From Bactericera cockerelli (taxonomy: Eukaryota; Arthropoda; Insecta; Hemiptera; Triozidae), in the NCBI GenBank assembly GCA_024516035.1, contig CM044958.1:41378099-41442098 (forward strand): a stretch of DNA of 64,000 bases, written 5' to 3'. Positions 23,761 to 31,544 of the stretch are shown here, piece after piece; position 1 is the first letter of the stretch; each line of letters opens with the position of its first letter. Made by a program: the position numbers and the translations under genes. A model generated the notes under the pieces. The model saw nothing but the letters and a program-made list of their open reading frames with translations, made no database searches and had not been told where the DNA came from.

Positions 23761-24111
23761 AAAAATAAAATGAAAGCAATATACCTATTTCTTTTTAAGA
23801 AAGTTTAGTATGACATGGATCTCCTCACTCACCAAGTGCCTGACAGTGCCGCAAACCACAAGTATGTATCAAGTTTACCCAAACTCAGCTACGACACTGA
23901 TTAGGTATGTGCAAGCACTCCAGGAATTCCTCCGCTGCAATATAGAAGGTGAAATACCAAGTCTATGCTTCAAGCAGCACACATGCATGCATAATGGATT
24001 AAAGTCACTCGCGATTTCAGCATAAACGAGAACAAATAGCAACACAAAGTTGCGCGGAACGCAGTAACTTTTCCAATAAATTTTCCGCGAATCGTAAATA
24101 AAAGTGATAAA

Positions 24112-24285
24112 TGCCTACTTCCTCTTTTCTTCTTGTCTGTCTTCTTCTTTTTGTCTCTCTCCCTTTCTCCTTCACTTTCGATCCCTCCTCCTTCATTTCT
24201 CTCATTCCAATTCTTCTTCTCTCCCTTTTCATTCTGTTTCCTCCCTCTCCTTCTCTCACATTCTCTTTTGACATAATTTCTCACT
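24112..24285. repeat. Pyrimidine-rich low-complexity tract
   Basis: CT-rich run on the plus strand with TTCTTCTT and CTCTCC blocks. The overlapping ORFs on both strands are composition artefacts. Confidence 0.6.
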
Positions 24286-24434
24286 CTCGATGTGTAATAT
24301 GTTACCTATATTGAAAAAAAATAGAAATAATCAGCTTTCTATCTTCGTTTTTGTGAGTCGTTATTACAAAAACATGTGTGGACAATTTTGTACTTTATTT
24401 ATTCTATAGAAAGGAAAGTAATGAAATCACCCAA

Positions 24435-24625
24435 AAATTTCGATTTATTTATTTACACTTTATTAGGTAATAGGACATATACAATACAAATAATTACAAA
24501 TGAAAATGCAATACACAATATAACAGAAGAAAAAATTAAAGAAATATATACATAATATATGTCCTAACTAAAGGGCGGGGTTATTGCCTTAGGCAATCTC
24601 TTCCACCCAACCCTTTATTGGGTTT
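24435..24625 (-). repeat. LINE 3'-end fragment, reverse orientation
   Basis: Starts TTTATTTATTTACACTTTAT (complement of the AATAAAGTGTAAATAAATAA tail seen at 20680-20700) and contains TTATTGCCTTAGGCAATC. It lies about 80 bp outside the Maverick. Confidence 0.55.
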
Positions 24626-24698
24626 GGGTGGAATGTAATCTACTTTCGAATTTCCTCCTATCAGCTCTCAGTCGAATATGAAGCAATACACCTACATG

Positions 24699-24704
24699 TA
24701 TTTC
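24699..24704. repeat. Left target-site duplication of the Maverick (TATTTC)
   Basis: The 6-bp TATTTC immediately before the left TIR is repeated exactly at 41668-41673 after the right TIR. Six base pairs is the length known for Maverick/Polinton integrases. Confidence 0.95.
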
Positions 24705-25396
24705 AGTAGGATAAATATAAATGGTCATTTCATTTAAGCAAGAAAACGTCATAACTCTGGCCTCGTTTATCCGAGGCTCAACATATTATACTCAAAAGAT
24801 CCGCCTCGACGACCGGCATCTTTTGGTACCACTTCCACCCCCCTATCTCAATTCTACCCCCCCCTAGGGTGGTTTTTGTACATTAGCAAAGAACTCGTTA
24901 TAAGTCGGGCCTCGTTTATGCGAGACTCAACAAATGATACTCAAAAGATGTGTTTCGACGAGTTCTATCTTTTGCCCCCATGTCCAGGGTTCGATTCCCA
25001 TTCACAGCGCAGTCAATATCATACGTGTGTAATGTTCATTCTTCGTCGAATTGAAACAACAACAACAAAGTTAAAGTTAGAGTAAATTCAATGATCTTGA
25101 TGGGAATCGAACCGAGGACTTGAGTCCAGCGTACAGACTGCGATGCTCGGATTCCAGTATGCTAATGAGTTCAGTCACACTGTGCAACCAGACTATTGTT
25201 GGAGCTTGGATTTAATGAGGAGAAGGATAACAACGATGCTCATTAGTATGCTGCAGGTGATTACAAATGGAGGAAAACCATATTCTTGTCGGGTTTGGTT
25301 CGATGGTTGCACATAATGATTCCAAAGCAGTCAGGAAATTTACGGAATAATTATTACCAATTAAAAAATGTGAACAATTAAATACATTGGATGTTT
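24705..25396. repeat. Left terminal inverted repeat (692 bp)
   Basis: Matches 40977-41667 in reverse complement and diverges after ATGTTT at 25391-25396. It contains two related ~148-bp subunits starting at 24738 and 24886, each with a CCTCGTTTATNCGAG hairpin and an AAAAGAT...ATCTTTT hairpin, and pol III box-B-like GGTTCGATTCCC (24987-24998). The inner part carries a frameshifted second copy of the C-terminal half of the membrane-protein gene at 40802. The 69-aa ORF at 24876-25085 is not considered a gene. Confidence 0.95.
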
Positions 25397-25424
25397 TATA
25401 CTGGGTGTAGGTTATTATTTTTAT

Positions 25425-26588
25425 TTAGTTAATTATATTAGCTTCCCTCAATTCTTCTTCTATAGAAAGAATTTCATTGTTATGAGCAAGTAAATTTCCA
25501 GCGGCTTGTGATCTTTTCAAAAGTAAAAGCCTCTGAATCAATTCATTAGGATTGTCGAAATATACATATTCCTTATCTTGATTACTCTCTACCATCATTC
25601 CTTTTCCATATTGCATTACTTTTGTTGTTATAGGATCCAGCTGTGTATTCTCTATAATGTTTTTATAGTTACGTTCATCCAATGTGCTAATATTTTCCTG
25701 ATTTGGTTGTTTGAGAAACAAAAGTTCCATAAGTCCATGGGTGACTGGATATACTTTACCATCGATAGTAAAGTGTTCGCTGGGTATTTTGGAAAATTGA
25801 ATTTCTTTCTTTCCAAGGTAATATTTTCCTTGCTTTGATTTTATACCAGTTGCTTTGTCAATTTCAATCGAATCATTTGATTGTATCCGTTGTAAAAACC
25901 GATCAATTAAAGAGGTTTTTTTAGGTTCAATCTCTTCTTTCCACTCACTCGATGTTGCTTCAAATGGTGGTAGAAGTGATGATGACAGTTCTCTTCTACG
26001 TTCCAATAATTTTACCTTTTGTAAAGCATCAGCTGATGGTTGTGGTGAGTTTGGCATGGAAATACTGAAACGTTTTTCTCTGAATGGAGACGACGACGAG
26101 TAGCCTGGACTAGGAAAGACCGTTTGATTGTATTGTTTCTGCAATAAATTTCTATCATATTCAATGGGACTACTTGGATAATTTGTTTCGGGCGTTTGAA
26201 CAGTTGAATCAAAGTTCCAGCTTTCTAGTGGACTTGCATATTCTGTTTCAGGTGTTCCAGCAGCAGATCTTCCAGACGGACTCTCAAATTTTTTCAAAAG
26301 GGAAGGTAAACGTCTCAGGGAAGCTGTTGTTGGTTCTCGTTTGATGGAAACCGACTGTGATGCTGATTGTTTTTCTTTCAGTTTCCTCAAGAAATCAACT
26401 TTTTTATCTTTAAGTTGAACAAGTTTTGTTAATGGATCAACCACTGGCTTCAAAAAGTCACTAATATTGCCTGTTTTTTCATCTTGTCCAATTTTTAGGG
26501 ATAACGTTTTCTCTCGTATGTCTTTCTGCGCGTCACTAATTTTTTTCGCTAAAATTTTAGCCTCACTTAGTTCTTTCGAAAGACTCAT
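25425..26588 (-). CDS. DUF8207-type Polinton protein
   Basis: 387 aa from ATG at 26588; the upstream TTG at 26606 is not needed. The first half is charged and helical, then a Pro/Ser-rich linker (about residues 80-215) with repeated PETEY/PETNYPSSP elements. The C-terminal domain reads GKYYLGKKEIQFSKI, FTIDGKVYPVTHGLMELLF and LDERNYKNIIENT, the pattern I associate with DUF8207 proteins of insect Polintons. Function is unknown; its place next to the ATPase suggests virion assembly. It begins 35 nt after the ATPase stop on the same strand, so the two are probably co-transcribed. Confidence 0.75.
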   Translation of the reverse strand: MSLSKELSEAKILAKKISDAQKDIREKTLSLKIGQDEKTGNISDFLKPVVDPLTKLVQLKDKKVDFLRKLKEKQSASQSVSIKREPTTASLRRLPSLLKKFESPSGRSAAGTPETEYASPLESWNFDSTVQTPETNYPSSPIEYDRNLLQKQYNQTVFPSPGYSSSSPFREKRFSISMPNSPQPSADALQKVKLLERRRELSSSLLPPFEATSSEWKEEIEPKKTSLIDRFLQRIQSNDSIEIDKATGIKSKQGKYYLGKKEIQFSKIPSEHFTIDGKVYPVTHGLMELLFLKQPNQENISTLDERNYKNIIENTQLDPITTKVMQYGKGMMVESNQDKEYVYFDNPNELIQRLLLLKRSQAAGNLLAHNNEILSIEEELREANIIN

Positions 26589-26623
26589 GTCTAATTGTAA
26601 CCTCAATTGTTAAGCACCAGGGT

Positions 26624-27313
26624 TTATATATCTACGAAATATTTATCCAAACCACAACGATAGCGTCCGGTATCTGATTCTTTGTCCAACACAAGGAAAC
26701 CATGTTTTTCTTTCCAACAATACTGACATAGCTCTTTAAACTTTTCGAAAGGTAAATCAGAAACGTGATCGAAATAAATATGTTTCAAGTTTAGTGGATC
26801 TTGTTGAAAGATACATAGGAAGTTTGCATTATCCCGAATTAATTGTTTACCGATAGCTGAGTAGGTTTGTGCCAAGAGAATGGTATCTACTAAAAAATGT
26901 CGACCTTGAGAAAAATATTGTTTAATATTATTTTGTTTTTCAAACGCAATGTCATCCATTACAAAAACACTATTTTTCTTTGTTTCACATGGTGGAATCA
27001 CTTCTTCATTGTTTGTAAACACTTTGTATTCAACTTCTTTGATTCCTTTCAGCACATTCTCCAGAAATCTGTACTTCGGTTGTTGAAATGATTTCGAGTA
27101 AATGTAAACATTTTCAAACCGTAATCCGTGTGGATGTAACAGAAGAGCCAGCAAGAGATTTGTTTTGCCAGATCCGCTTGGACCGACTATTAAAGCTCGA
27201 ACACTGTTTGGAAAAAAATCTCCATGTCTTTTTAATTTTGAATGTACATTCATATCGCTCACAAAATCAAAGTTTTCAACATTCAATTTTTGTTTACAAT
27301 TTACAGTTTTCAT
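26624..27313 (-). CDS. Packaging ATPase, FtsK/HerA (A32-like) type
   Basis: 229 aa. Walker A GPSGSGKT at residues 44-51 and Walker B VFVMDD at 116-121, followed by a helical lid region (LAQTYSAIGKQLIRDNANFL) with the sensor/arginine pattern of the family. In adeno-like and Polinton-like systems this motor pumps genome DNA into the capsid. Length and motif spacing are normal for Polinton ATPases. It is transcribed divergently from the capsid-protein genes across only 52 nt containing a TATA element. Start ATG at 27313. Confidence 0.92.
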   Translation of the reverse strand: MKTVNCKQKLNVENFDFVSDMNVHSKLKRHGDFFPNSVRALIVGPSGSGKTNLLLALLLHPHGLRFENVYIYSKSFQQPKYRFLENVLKGIKEVEYKVFTNNEEVIPPCETKKNSVFVMDDIAFEKQNNIKQYFSQGRHFLVDTILLAQTYSAIGKQLIRDNANFLCIFQQDPLNLKHIYFDHVSDLPFEKFKELCQYCWKEKHGFLVLDKESDTGRYRCGLDKYFVDI

Positions 27314-27317
27314 TTTC

Positions 27318-27349
27318 TATATATATATATAAAGCCTTGTTTTCACAGT
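27318..27349. promoter_or_regulatory. Compact divergent promoter between ATPase and PLA2/pX genes
   Basis: The 52-nt gap between the two start codons holds TATATATATATAAAG (about 27319-27333) and, downstream on the plus side, TTTCACAGTAATC (27341-27353), which could act as an initiator about 28 nt from the TATA box. The plus 5' UTR would then be about 15-20 nt. The minus-strand start site is not clear. Confidence 0.55.
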
Positions 27350-27365
27350 AATCACTTTATTATTA

Positions 27366-28097
27366 ATGGTACGCAGACGAGGAAAAGGTCTTTTAAATAC
27401 TGTCATTGATAAATTACCTTTCGAAGTTCACATCCCATCCTACAGATTCTGTGGACCAGGAACAAAATTAGACCAACGAAAAGATCAAGAAGGAATCAAT
27501 CCATTGGATTCAGCCTGCAAAGAACACGATCTCAAGTACGCCAACAGAAACGCTGATCGCACACAAGCCGATCGGGAATTGGAAAATAAGGCCTGGCAAA
27601 GAGTATTGTCCAAAGATTCAAACCTATCGGAAAAAGCTGCTGCCTGGTTTGTCACTAACGCTATGAAGGTAAAAAGAAAAATAGGCGCAGGTCTCCGACG
27701 CAAAAAGAAGAAGACAACAATTACTTTTCGGAAACTATCTAAAGCTGCTACAGAGGGAATGAAGTCTGCTGGTAAAAATGATAACTTAAAAGTGATTAGT
27801 AAACATGCTTTGATGGCTGCACGCAAAGCTAAACGGGGAAATAGAATAAACAAGAAAATACCGAGAATTCTCAGAATACCCAGGACAATGTCAGGTGGAT
27901 TTTTACCAGCTGCTATTCCCATACTTGCCGGTTTAAGTGCTATTGGATCGATTGTCGGTGGCGTAAGTGGTATTGCAAAAGCAATCGCAGATTTTAAGAC
28001 CGCTAGTTCTTCGGGTGCTGTCACTCCTATTAAGAGTGGACAAGGATTATACATAAAACCCTACTCAAACTATTTTAACGTTTTGTCAAAAAACTAA
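27366..28097 (+). CDS. Capsid-associated protein with PLA2-like domain and pX-like hydrophobic segment
   Basis: 243 aa. The N-terminal domain has a calcium-loop-like CGPGT (29-33) and the HD dyad of secreted/parvoviral phospholipase A2 (ACKEHDLKY, H54-D55). A middle region is strongly basic (RRKKKK near 110-115 and KKIPRILRIPR near 166). It is followed by SGGFLPAAIPILAGLSAIGS (about 178-197), a Gly-rich amphipathic segment like the membrane-active or DNA-binding precursors pVI/pX of adenovirus-like capsids. The C-terminus GQGLYIKPYS is typical of the Polinton family. Likely a minor virion protein that breaches membranes; enzymatic activity is inferred from the dyad only. The last codons, TCA AAA AAC TAA, form a -1 frameshift heptamer leading into the protease. 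Confidence 0.85.
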   Translation: MVRRRGKGLLNTVIDKLPFEVHIPSYRFCGPGTKLDQRKDQEGINPLDSACKEHDLKYANRNADRTQADRELENKAWQRVLSKDSNLSEKAAAWFVTNAMKVKRKIGAGLRRKKKKTTITFRKLSKAATEGMKSAGKNDNLKVISKHALMAARKAKRGNRINKKIPRILRIPRTMSGGFLPAAIPILAGLSAIGSIVGGVSGIAKAIADFKTASSSGAVTPIKSGQGLYIKPYSNYFNVLSKN

Positions 28098-28178
28098 ATG
28101 ATTTGCCTCGAAGAGCATTGACAAACAGTGATATTCTGAAAAAGGTTCGTGAAATCAATGTTCCACATTTTCGAGGCA
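28088..28178 (+). promoter_or_regulatory. Putative programmed -1 ribosomal frameshift element
   Basis: Slippery heptamer A_AAA_AAC at 28088-28094, in the correct phase of the upstream ORF and directly before its TAA (28095-28097). Spacer 28095-28103 (9 nt). Then TGCCTCGAAGA (28104-28114) pairs with TTTTCGAGGCA (28168-28178): ten Watson-Crick pairs and one G-U. Inside the loop CATTGA (28116-28121) pairs with TCAATG (28155-28160). The -1 frame from 28094 runs without a stop into the protease. Confidence 0.72.
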
Positions 28179-28474
28179 TATACAGTTTGGATCTTTTACC
28201 ACCGAAACCAAGAAAAAATGAAGTGATGGTTGTTAATCTCGACAGATCAACAGGACCTGGGACTCATTGGATAGCTATGCTGAAGAAAAATAAGCATGCG
28301 TTTTATTATGATAGTTTTGGCAACTTGCGTCCGCCTGTAGAAATAAGAACTTATCTTGCAGGTTATGAAATTTTCTATAATTATGAGCGACATCAACAAT
28401 ACAGAACAGTCAATTGTGGACACTTGTGTTTAAAGTTTATTGTACAAAAAACTATTGAACTGTTTAATAAATAA
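28103..28474 (+). CDS. Adenovirus-type (C5/Ulp1-like) maturation protease, no AUG of its own
   Basis: 123 codons counted from TTG 28103; the frame is in fact open further 5' through 28094. Catalytic pattern THW (H55), YYDSFG (D70), a Gln of the HQQYRT stretch (98/99) and NCGHLC (C105) matches adenain-like cysteine proteases that mature Polinton and adenoviral capsid proteins. The conserved N-terminus (LPRRALTNSDILKK, FRGIYSLDLLP) lies upstream of the first in-frame ATG (codon 42), and the ATG at 28098 is in another frame and ends after seven codons. Expression is therefore most likely by -1 frameshifting from the preceding gene; a non-AUG start or splicing are alternatives. The stop codon overlaps AATAAA. 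Confidence 0.9.
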   Translation: MPRRALTNSDILKKVREINVPHFRGIYSLDLLPPKPRKNEVMVVNLDRSTGPGTHWIAMLKKNKHAFYYDSFGNLRPPVEIRTYLAGYEIFYNYERHQQYRTVNCGHLCLKFIVQKTIELFNK

Positions 28475-28490
28475 ATAAAAAATAAAAAAA

Positions 28491-29174
28491 ATGTCCAGCA
28501 GAATTTTTCATATAACTTCTAGACAATCTGAAATTGTGTGTTCAATATTTCCTCCTTTAAAAGTTACATCAGACGCTGTGATTGGTTTAACACAATTCCA
28601 AACTTACAATAGTATTCCAAACATTGATCAGACAAATAATGTTTTCAGATATCAGGATGATAATAAAAAGTGGACTGACATTGTAATAGACAAAGGAACA
28701 TATGAATTACTTGATATTGAAAATTATTTAAAATCCCAGTTGGGTGAAAATGCATTAGCTATTAAACCCAATGTAAACACTTTGAAATGTACTTTTTGGT
28801 GCAAGTATAATGTTGATTTCAAGGAGGAGTCCTCACTGGCTGATATGCTTGGTCTACCAAAAGAAAATTACGCAGCCCATACTATGTTGACTTCAACAAA
28901 AAACTTGGAAATTTCCAAAATAAATTCTATACAAATTGATGTAAATATAGTTGCTGGTTCCTATCAAGACGGTGTGCCCAGTAATTGTTTGTACAAATGT
29001 TTCCTAAATGTACCACCAGGTTTCCGGATCACAGAAGTTCCCAATAATGTTATATATTTACCCCTCAATACGGATGAAATCGACAGATTAATTGTGAAGC
29101 TTGTTGATGAAAGACATAATTTAATAGACTTTCAAGGTGAAGAAATATCGTTAGAATTACATTTGAAAATATGA
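28491..29174 (+). CDS. Minor capsid (penton-type) protein
   Basis: 227 aa. Begins 16 nt after the protease stop. The sequence pattern (IVCSIFPPLKV, GLTQFQTYNSIPNI, KWTDIVIDKGTYELLDIENY, LADMLGLP, NVIYLPLN, ending GEEISLELHLKI) matches the Polinton minor capsid protein, a single jelly-roll that forms capsid vertices. Its beta-rich composition fits. Its TGA overlaps the next ATG as ATGA. Confidence 0.85.
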   Translation: MSSRIFHITSRQSEIVCSIFPPLKVTSDAVIGLTQFQTYNSIPNIDQTNNVFRYQDDNKKWTDIVIDKGTYELLDIENYLKSQLGENALAIKPNVNTLKCTFWCKYNVDFKEESSLADMLGLPKENYAAHTMLTSTKNLEISKINSIQIDVNIVAGSYQDGVPSNCLYKCFLNVPPGFRITEVPNNVIYLPLNTDEIDRLIVKLVDERHNLIDFQGEEISLELHLKI

Positions 29175-29353
29175 TTGTAATAAAACGGACGAAAAGCAAT
29201 AAAAAGAAGACACCATCTCTACTTAAGATCATTCCATTAAGTGACATACAAGTGAAAAGTAAGAAGAAAAAGAATAAAAGAAAATTAAAAAAACTAACAA
29301 AAAAAAGTGTGAAAATATTAAAAAGTTTAGGCTATAGTGTAAAACAAAAATGA
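29171..29353 (+). CDS. Small lysine-rich basic protein
   Basis: 60 aa with about 22 Lys/Arg, notably SKKKKNKRKLKKLTKKSVK. It starts in the ATGA shared with the end of the minor capsid gene, and its own TGA is inside the ATGA that starts the major capsid gene. The position between two capsid genes and the composition suggest a DNA-condensing core or nuclear-targeting peptide. No family is recognised. The double 4-nt overlap argues that it is a real gene and not a chance ORF. Confidence 0.7.
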   Translation: MIVIKRTKSNKKKTPSLLKIIPLSDIQVKSKKKKNKRKLKKLTKKSVKILKSLGYSVKQK

Positions 29354-30576
29354 ACATGGAAGATAGTATTTTGAATGTGAACAATCGTGTAACTTATGAT
29401 GAAAATATAATTCGTTATGAAACACATTCATACGGTCCATATACCAGTGTCAGTTTGGATGCCACGGATAATATAATTATCAGTATTAACCAAGAGAGTT
29501 CATACCTACTTGTAAGTGAATCGGGAATCTACATTGAAGGAAAAATTGTGAAAGAAGATGGCAGCAACCTAGATGCTAATAAGAACATAAAGTTTGTAAA
29601 CAATGGACTATGCTTCCTATTTGATGAGATTCGCTTGGAAATGAATAGTGTTGAAATAGATTGTATTAAAAATGTTGGCATAACATCTACGCTCAAAGCA
29701 TATCCATCATACTCAACTGATGAAATGAAAAAGTATGAGACAGCTGGACAGTCAGTTGAGATTACATCAAGCTATACATTTAGCGGTTATATAAAACTCA
29801 AATATCTATTGGGTTTCGCTGAAAATTATGATAAAATTCTCCTAAACCAACGTCTTGATTTGATTTTAATGAGATCCAAGAGCTCCAAGGATGCTCTTAT
29901 TTCTACAGGTACAAATGCTGTAACTGATGCAAAAGTTCAACTAACGAAAGTAGTATGGAAGGTGCCGCATGTTCAAGTCAGTGATCCCATTCGTTTAGAG
30001 CTACTCTCACAATATAAAAGAAATGTTCCGATTGATATGAGTTTTAGAAAATGGAATTTAAATTACTATCCAAATTTACCGGCAAGTAAAGAGATTAACT
30101 GGACTTTGAAGACAACTACGGCCCAAGAAAAAGCTAGATTTATAGTTTTAGGCTTCCAAACAGATCGGGACAACAGCTTGACAAAGGATCCATCAGAGTT
30201 TGACAGTGTGAAACTTAAGAATTTAAAAGTCTATCTCAACTCACTGTGTTTCCCCTATGAGTCTCTGAATATTGACTTTGAACAAAAAAAGTACATTCCT
30301 CTCTATTTAATGTATTGTGCTTTCCAAGAGAGTTACTATGGAAAAGTTAGTGAACCCTATCTGAGCTATAAAGATTTTCTAACAAAGGCTCCTATTGTAG
30401 TACTAGACTGTTCAAAACAGTCTGAGTTGTGGAAACATAGCTCTACAGTAGACATTCGGATTGAATATGAACTAGCTGAGAATGCTCCAAGTAAAACAAC
30501 TTTATATGCATTAATAATTCATGATTCAATTATAAGACTCTACCCACTAACCAACACAATCCAGAAAATAATGTAG
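29350..30576 (+). CDS. Major capsid protein (double jelly-roll type)
   Basis: 408 aa. It carries landmarks of Polinton major capsid proteins: SYGPYTSVSLDATDNIIISI near the N-terminus, FLFDEIRLEMNSVEID, KYLLGFAENYDKILLNQRLD, then NYYPNLPASKEINWTLKTTT and FIVLGFQTDRDNSLTKDPSE in the second half, and a C-terminal beta-rich region ending LYALIIHDSIIRLYPL. In this family trimers form the hexon-like shell. ATG at 29350 is within ATGA overlapping the previous stop; a second ATG follows two codons later. No frame break is seen. Confidence 0.88.
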   Translation: MNMEDSILNVNNRVTYDENIIRYETHSYGPYTSVSLDATDNIIISINQESSYLLVSESGIYIEGKIVKEDGSNLDANKNIKFVNNGLCFLFDEIRLEMNSVEIDCIKNVGITSTLKAYPSYSTDEMKKYETAGQSVEITSSYTFSGYIKLKYLLGFAENYDKILLNQRLDLILMRSKSSKDALISTGTNAVTDAKVQLTKVVWKVPHVQVSDPIRLELLSQYKRNVPIDMSFRKWNLNYYPNLPASKEINWTLKTTTAQEKARFIVLGFQTDRDNSLTKDPSEFDSVKLKNLKVYLNSLCFPYESLNIDFEQKKYIPLYLMYCAFQESYYGKVSEPYLSYKDFLTKAPIVVLDCSKQSELWKHSSTVDIRIEYELAENAPSKTTLYALIIHDSIIRLYPLTNTIQKIM

Positions 30577-30583
30577 ACGCGAT

Positions 30584-30855
30584 ATGAGAAATGCTAATGT
30601 AGAGAACAACTTGTTTATTGCCTCATTAAAATATATTCGATTTCCTGACTGCTTTGGAATTATGCAAATCAGATAATGAGAAATGCTAATGTGGAGAACA
30701 ACTTATTTATTGCCTCATTAAAATATATTCGATTTCCTGACTGCTTTGGAATCACTGCTTATGTGCAACCATCGAACCAAACAGGCGAGTAAATGAACTC
30801 GAACGTCTAGGTTAATGAGCATCATTAGCATACTGGAATCCGAGCTTCATATGAG
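30584..30855 (+). repeat. 77-bp tandem duplication ending in a TIR-like remnant
   Basis: 30584-30660 and 30677-30752 are near-identical (GAGAAATGCTAATGTNGAGA through CTGACTGCTTTGGAAT). The stretch 30735-30852 matches the inner right TIR in the same order: TTTCCTGACTGCTTTGGAAT, GTGCAACCATCGAACCAAAC, then TTAATGAGCATC and ATTAGCATACTGGAATCCGAG. About 80 bp is missing in between. This is a degraded internal copy of TIR sequence separating the two gene blocks. Confidence 0.85.
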
Positions 30856-31187
30856 GAAATACTATTACAACAGATGGCTACACTCCAAGCTTTTTTAGTT
30901 TAAATAGTTGGACTTGTACATGATCATATTCATTCCAACACAAGAGACGCAGTGAACATTATCACTTTTCTTTAAGTTGGTGAAGTGTTAAACTCTAATT
31001 TTTAACCTAACCTTATATAAATATAGATACATTTTCTTTTTTATATTGTGAATAAGTATTTTGTGAACATTATTGTATTATTTTTTAAGTTATAATTATT
31101 TCTTTTAACATTGTTTTTATATATATATATATACAATTTATTTTCTACAACATTATAATCATTTACCCTGCTGTTTTTTAAAAAATA
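30856..31187 (+). promoter_or_regulatory. Non-coding spacer with TATA-like promoter for the right-hand gene block
   Basis: No ORF. TTTTTATATATATATATATA (around 31108-31130) lies about 60 nt upstream of the ATG at 31188, a plausible TATA region for the gene series 31188-37884. The start site is not defined by sequence alone. Confidence 0.45.
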
Positions 31188-31457
31188 ATGAGTGCCACCA
31201 TAACACTTAAAATTTTAAAAAACCATAGACTATTAGAATTATTAGTACGAAAAGTTTTTAACATTGCTTCGAAAGACATAGTGAAGCCGGAGTCAAATAT
31301 ATTAGTGTTTAAAACCGCTTATAAAATTGGAAAAGGTAAAATTCTTGAAAAATTGGAACTGGCTGCTGGAGATTTTGAAATTGTCAAAGTTACGTGGACT
31401 CAATTGGATGAATGTGAAGAACAAGAACTAACTAGACTAATCAACAATAGGAAGTGA
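31188..31457 (+). CDS. Small unknown Maverick protein (89 aa)
   Basis: Starts with ATGAGTGCC. The composition is ordinary, with a basic N-terminal half (LKILKNHRLLELLVRKVFN) and an acidic C-terminal half (TQLDECEEQELTRLINNRK). No motif recognised. First ORF of the right-hand block and downstream of a TATA-like element, so perhaps an early gene; this is inference from position. Confidence 0.55.
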   Translation: MSATITLKILKNHRLLELLVRKVFNIASKDIVKPESNILVFKTAYKIGKGKILEKLELAAGDFEIVKVTWTQLDECEEQELTRLINNRK

Positions 31458-31544
31458 TTGTTGTATCGTGTCCACCATTCAATATCTTCAGCACGCACTC
31501 AAATATTCTTTATTTAATGGTATGTTATAGATTTTTTTTTTTTA

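Noticed and set aside
24876..25085. 69-aa ORF in the left TIR (and its near-twin at 41287-41496)
   Set aside because: It lies over the hairpin subunits and box-B motifs, has no recognisable domain and exists twice only because the TIR is duplicated.
28098..28121. ATG at 28098 as the protease start
   Set aside because: It is in the upstream ORF's frame, not the protease frame, and reaches a stop after seven codons.
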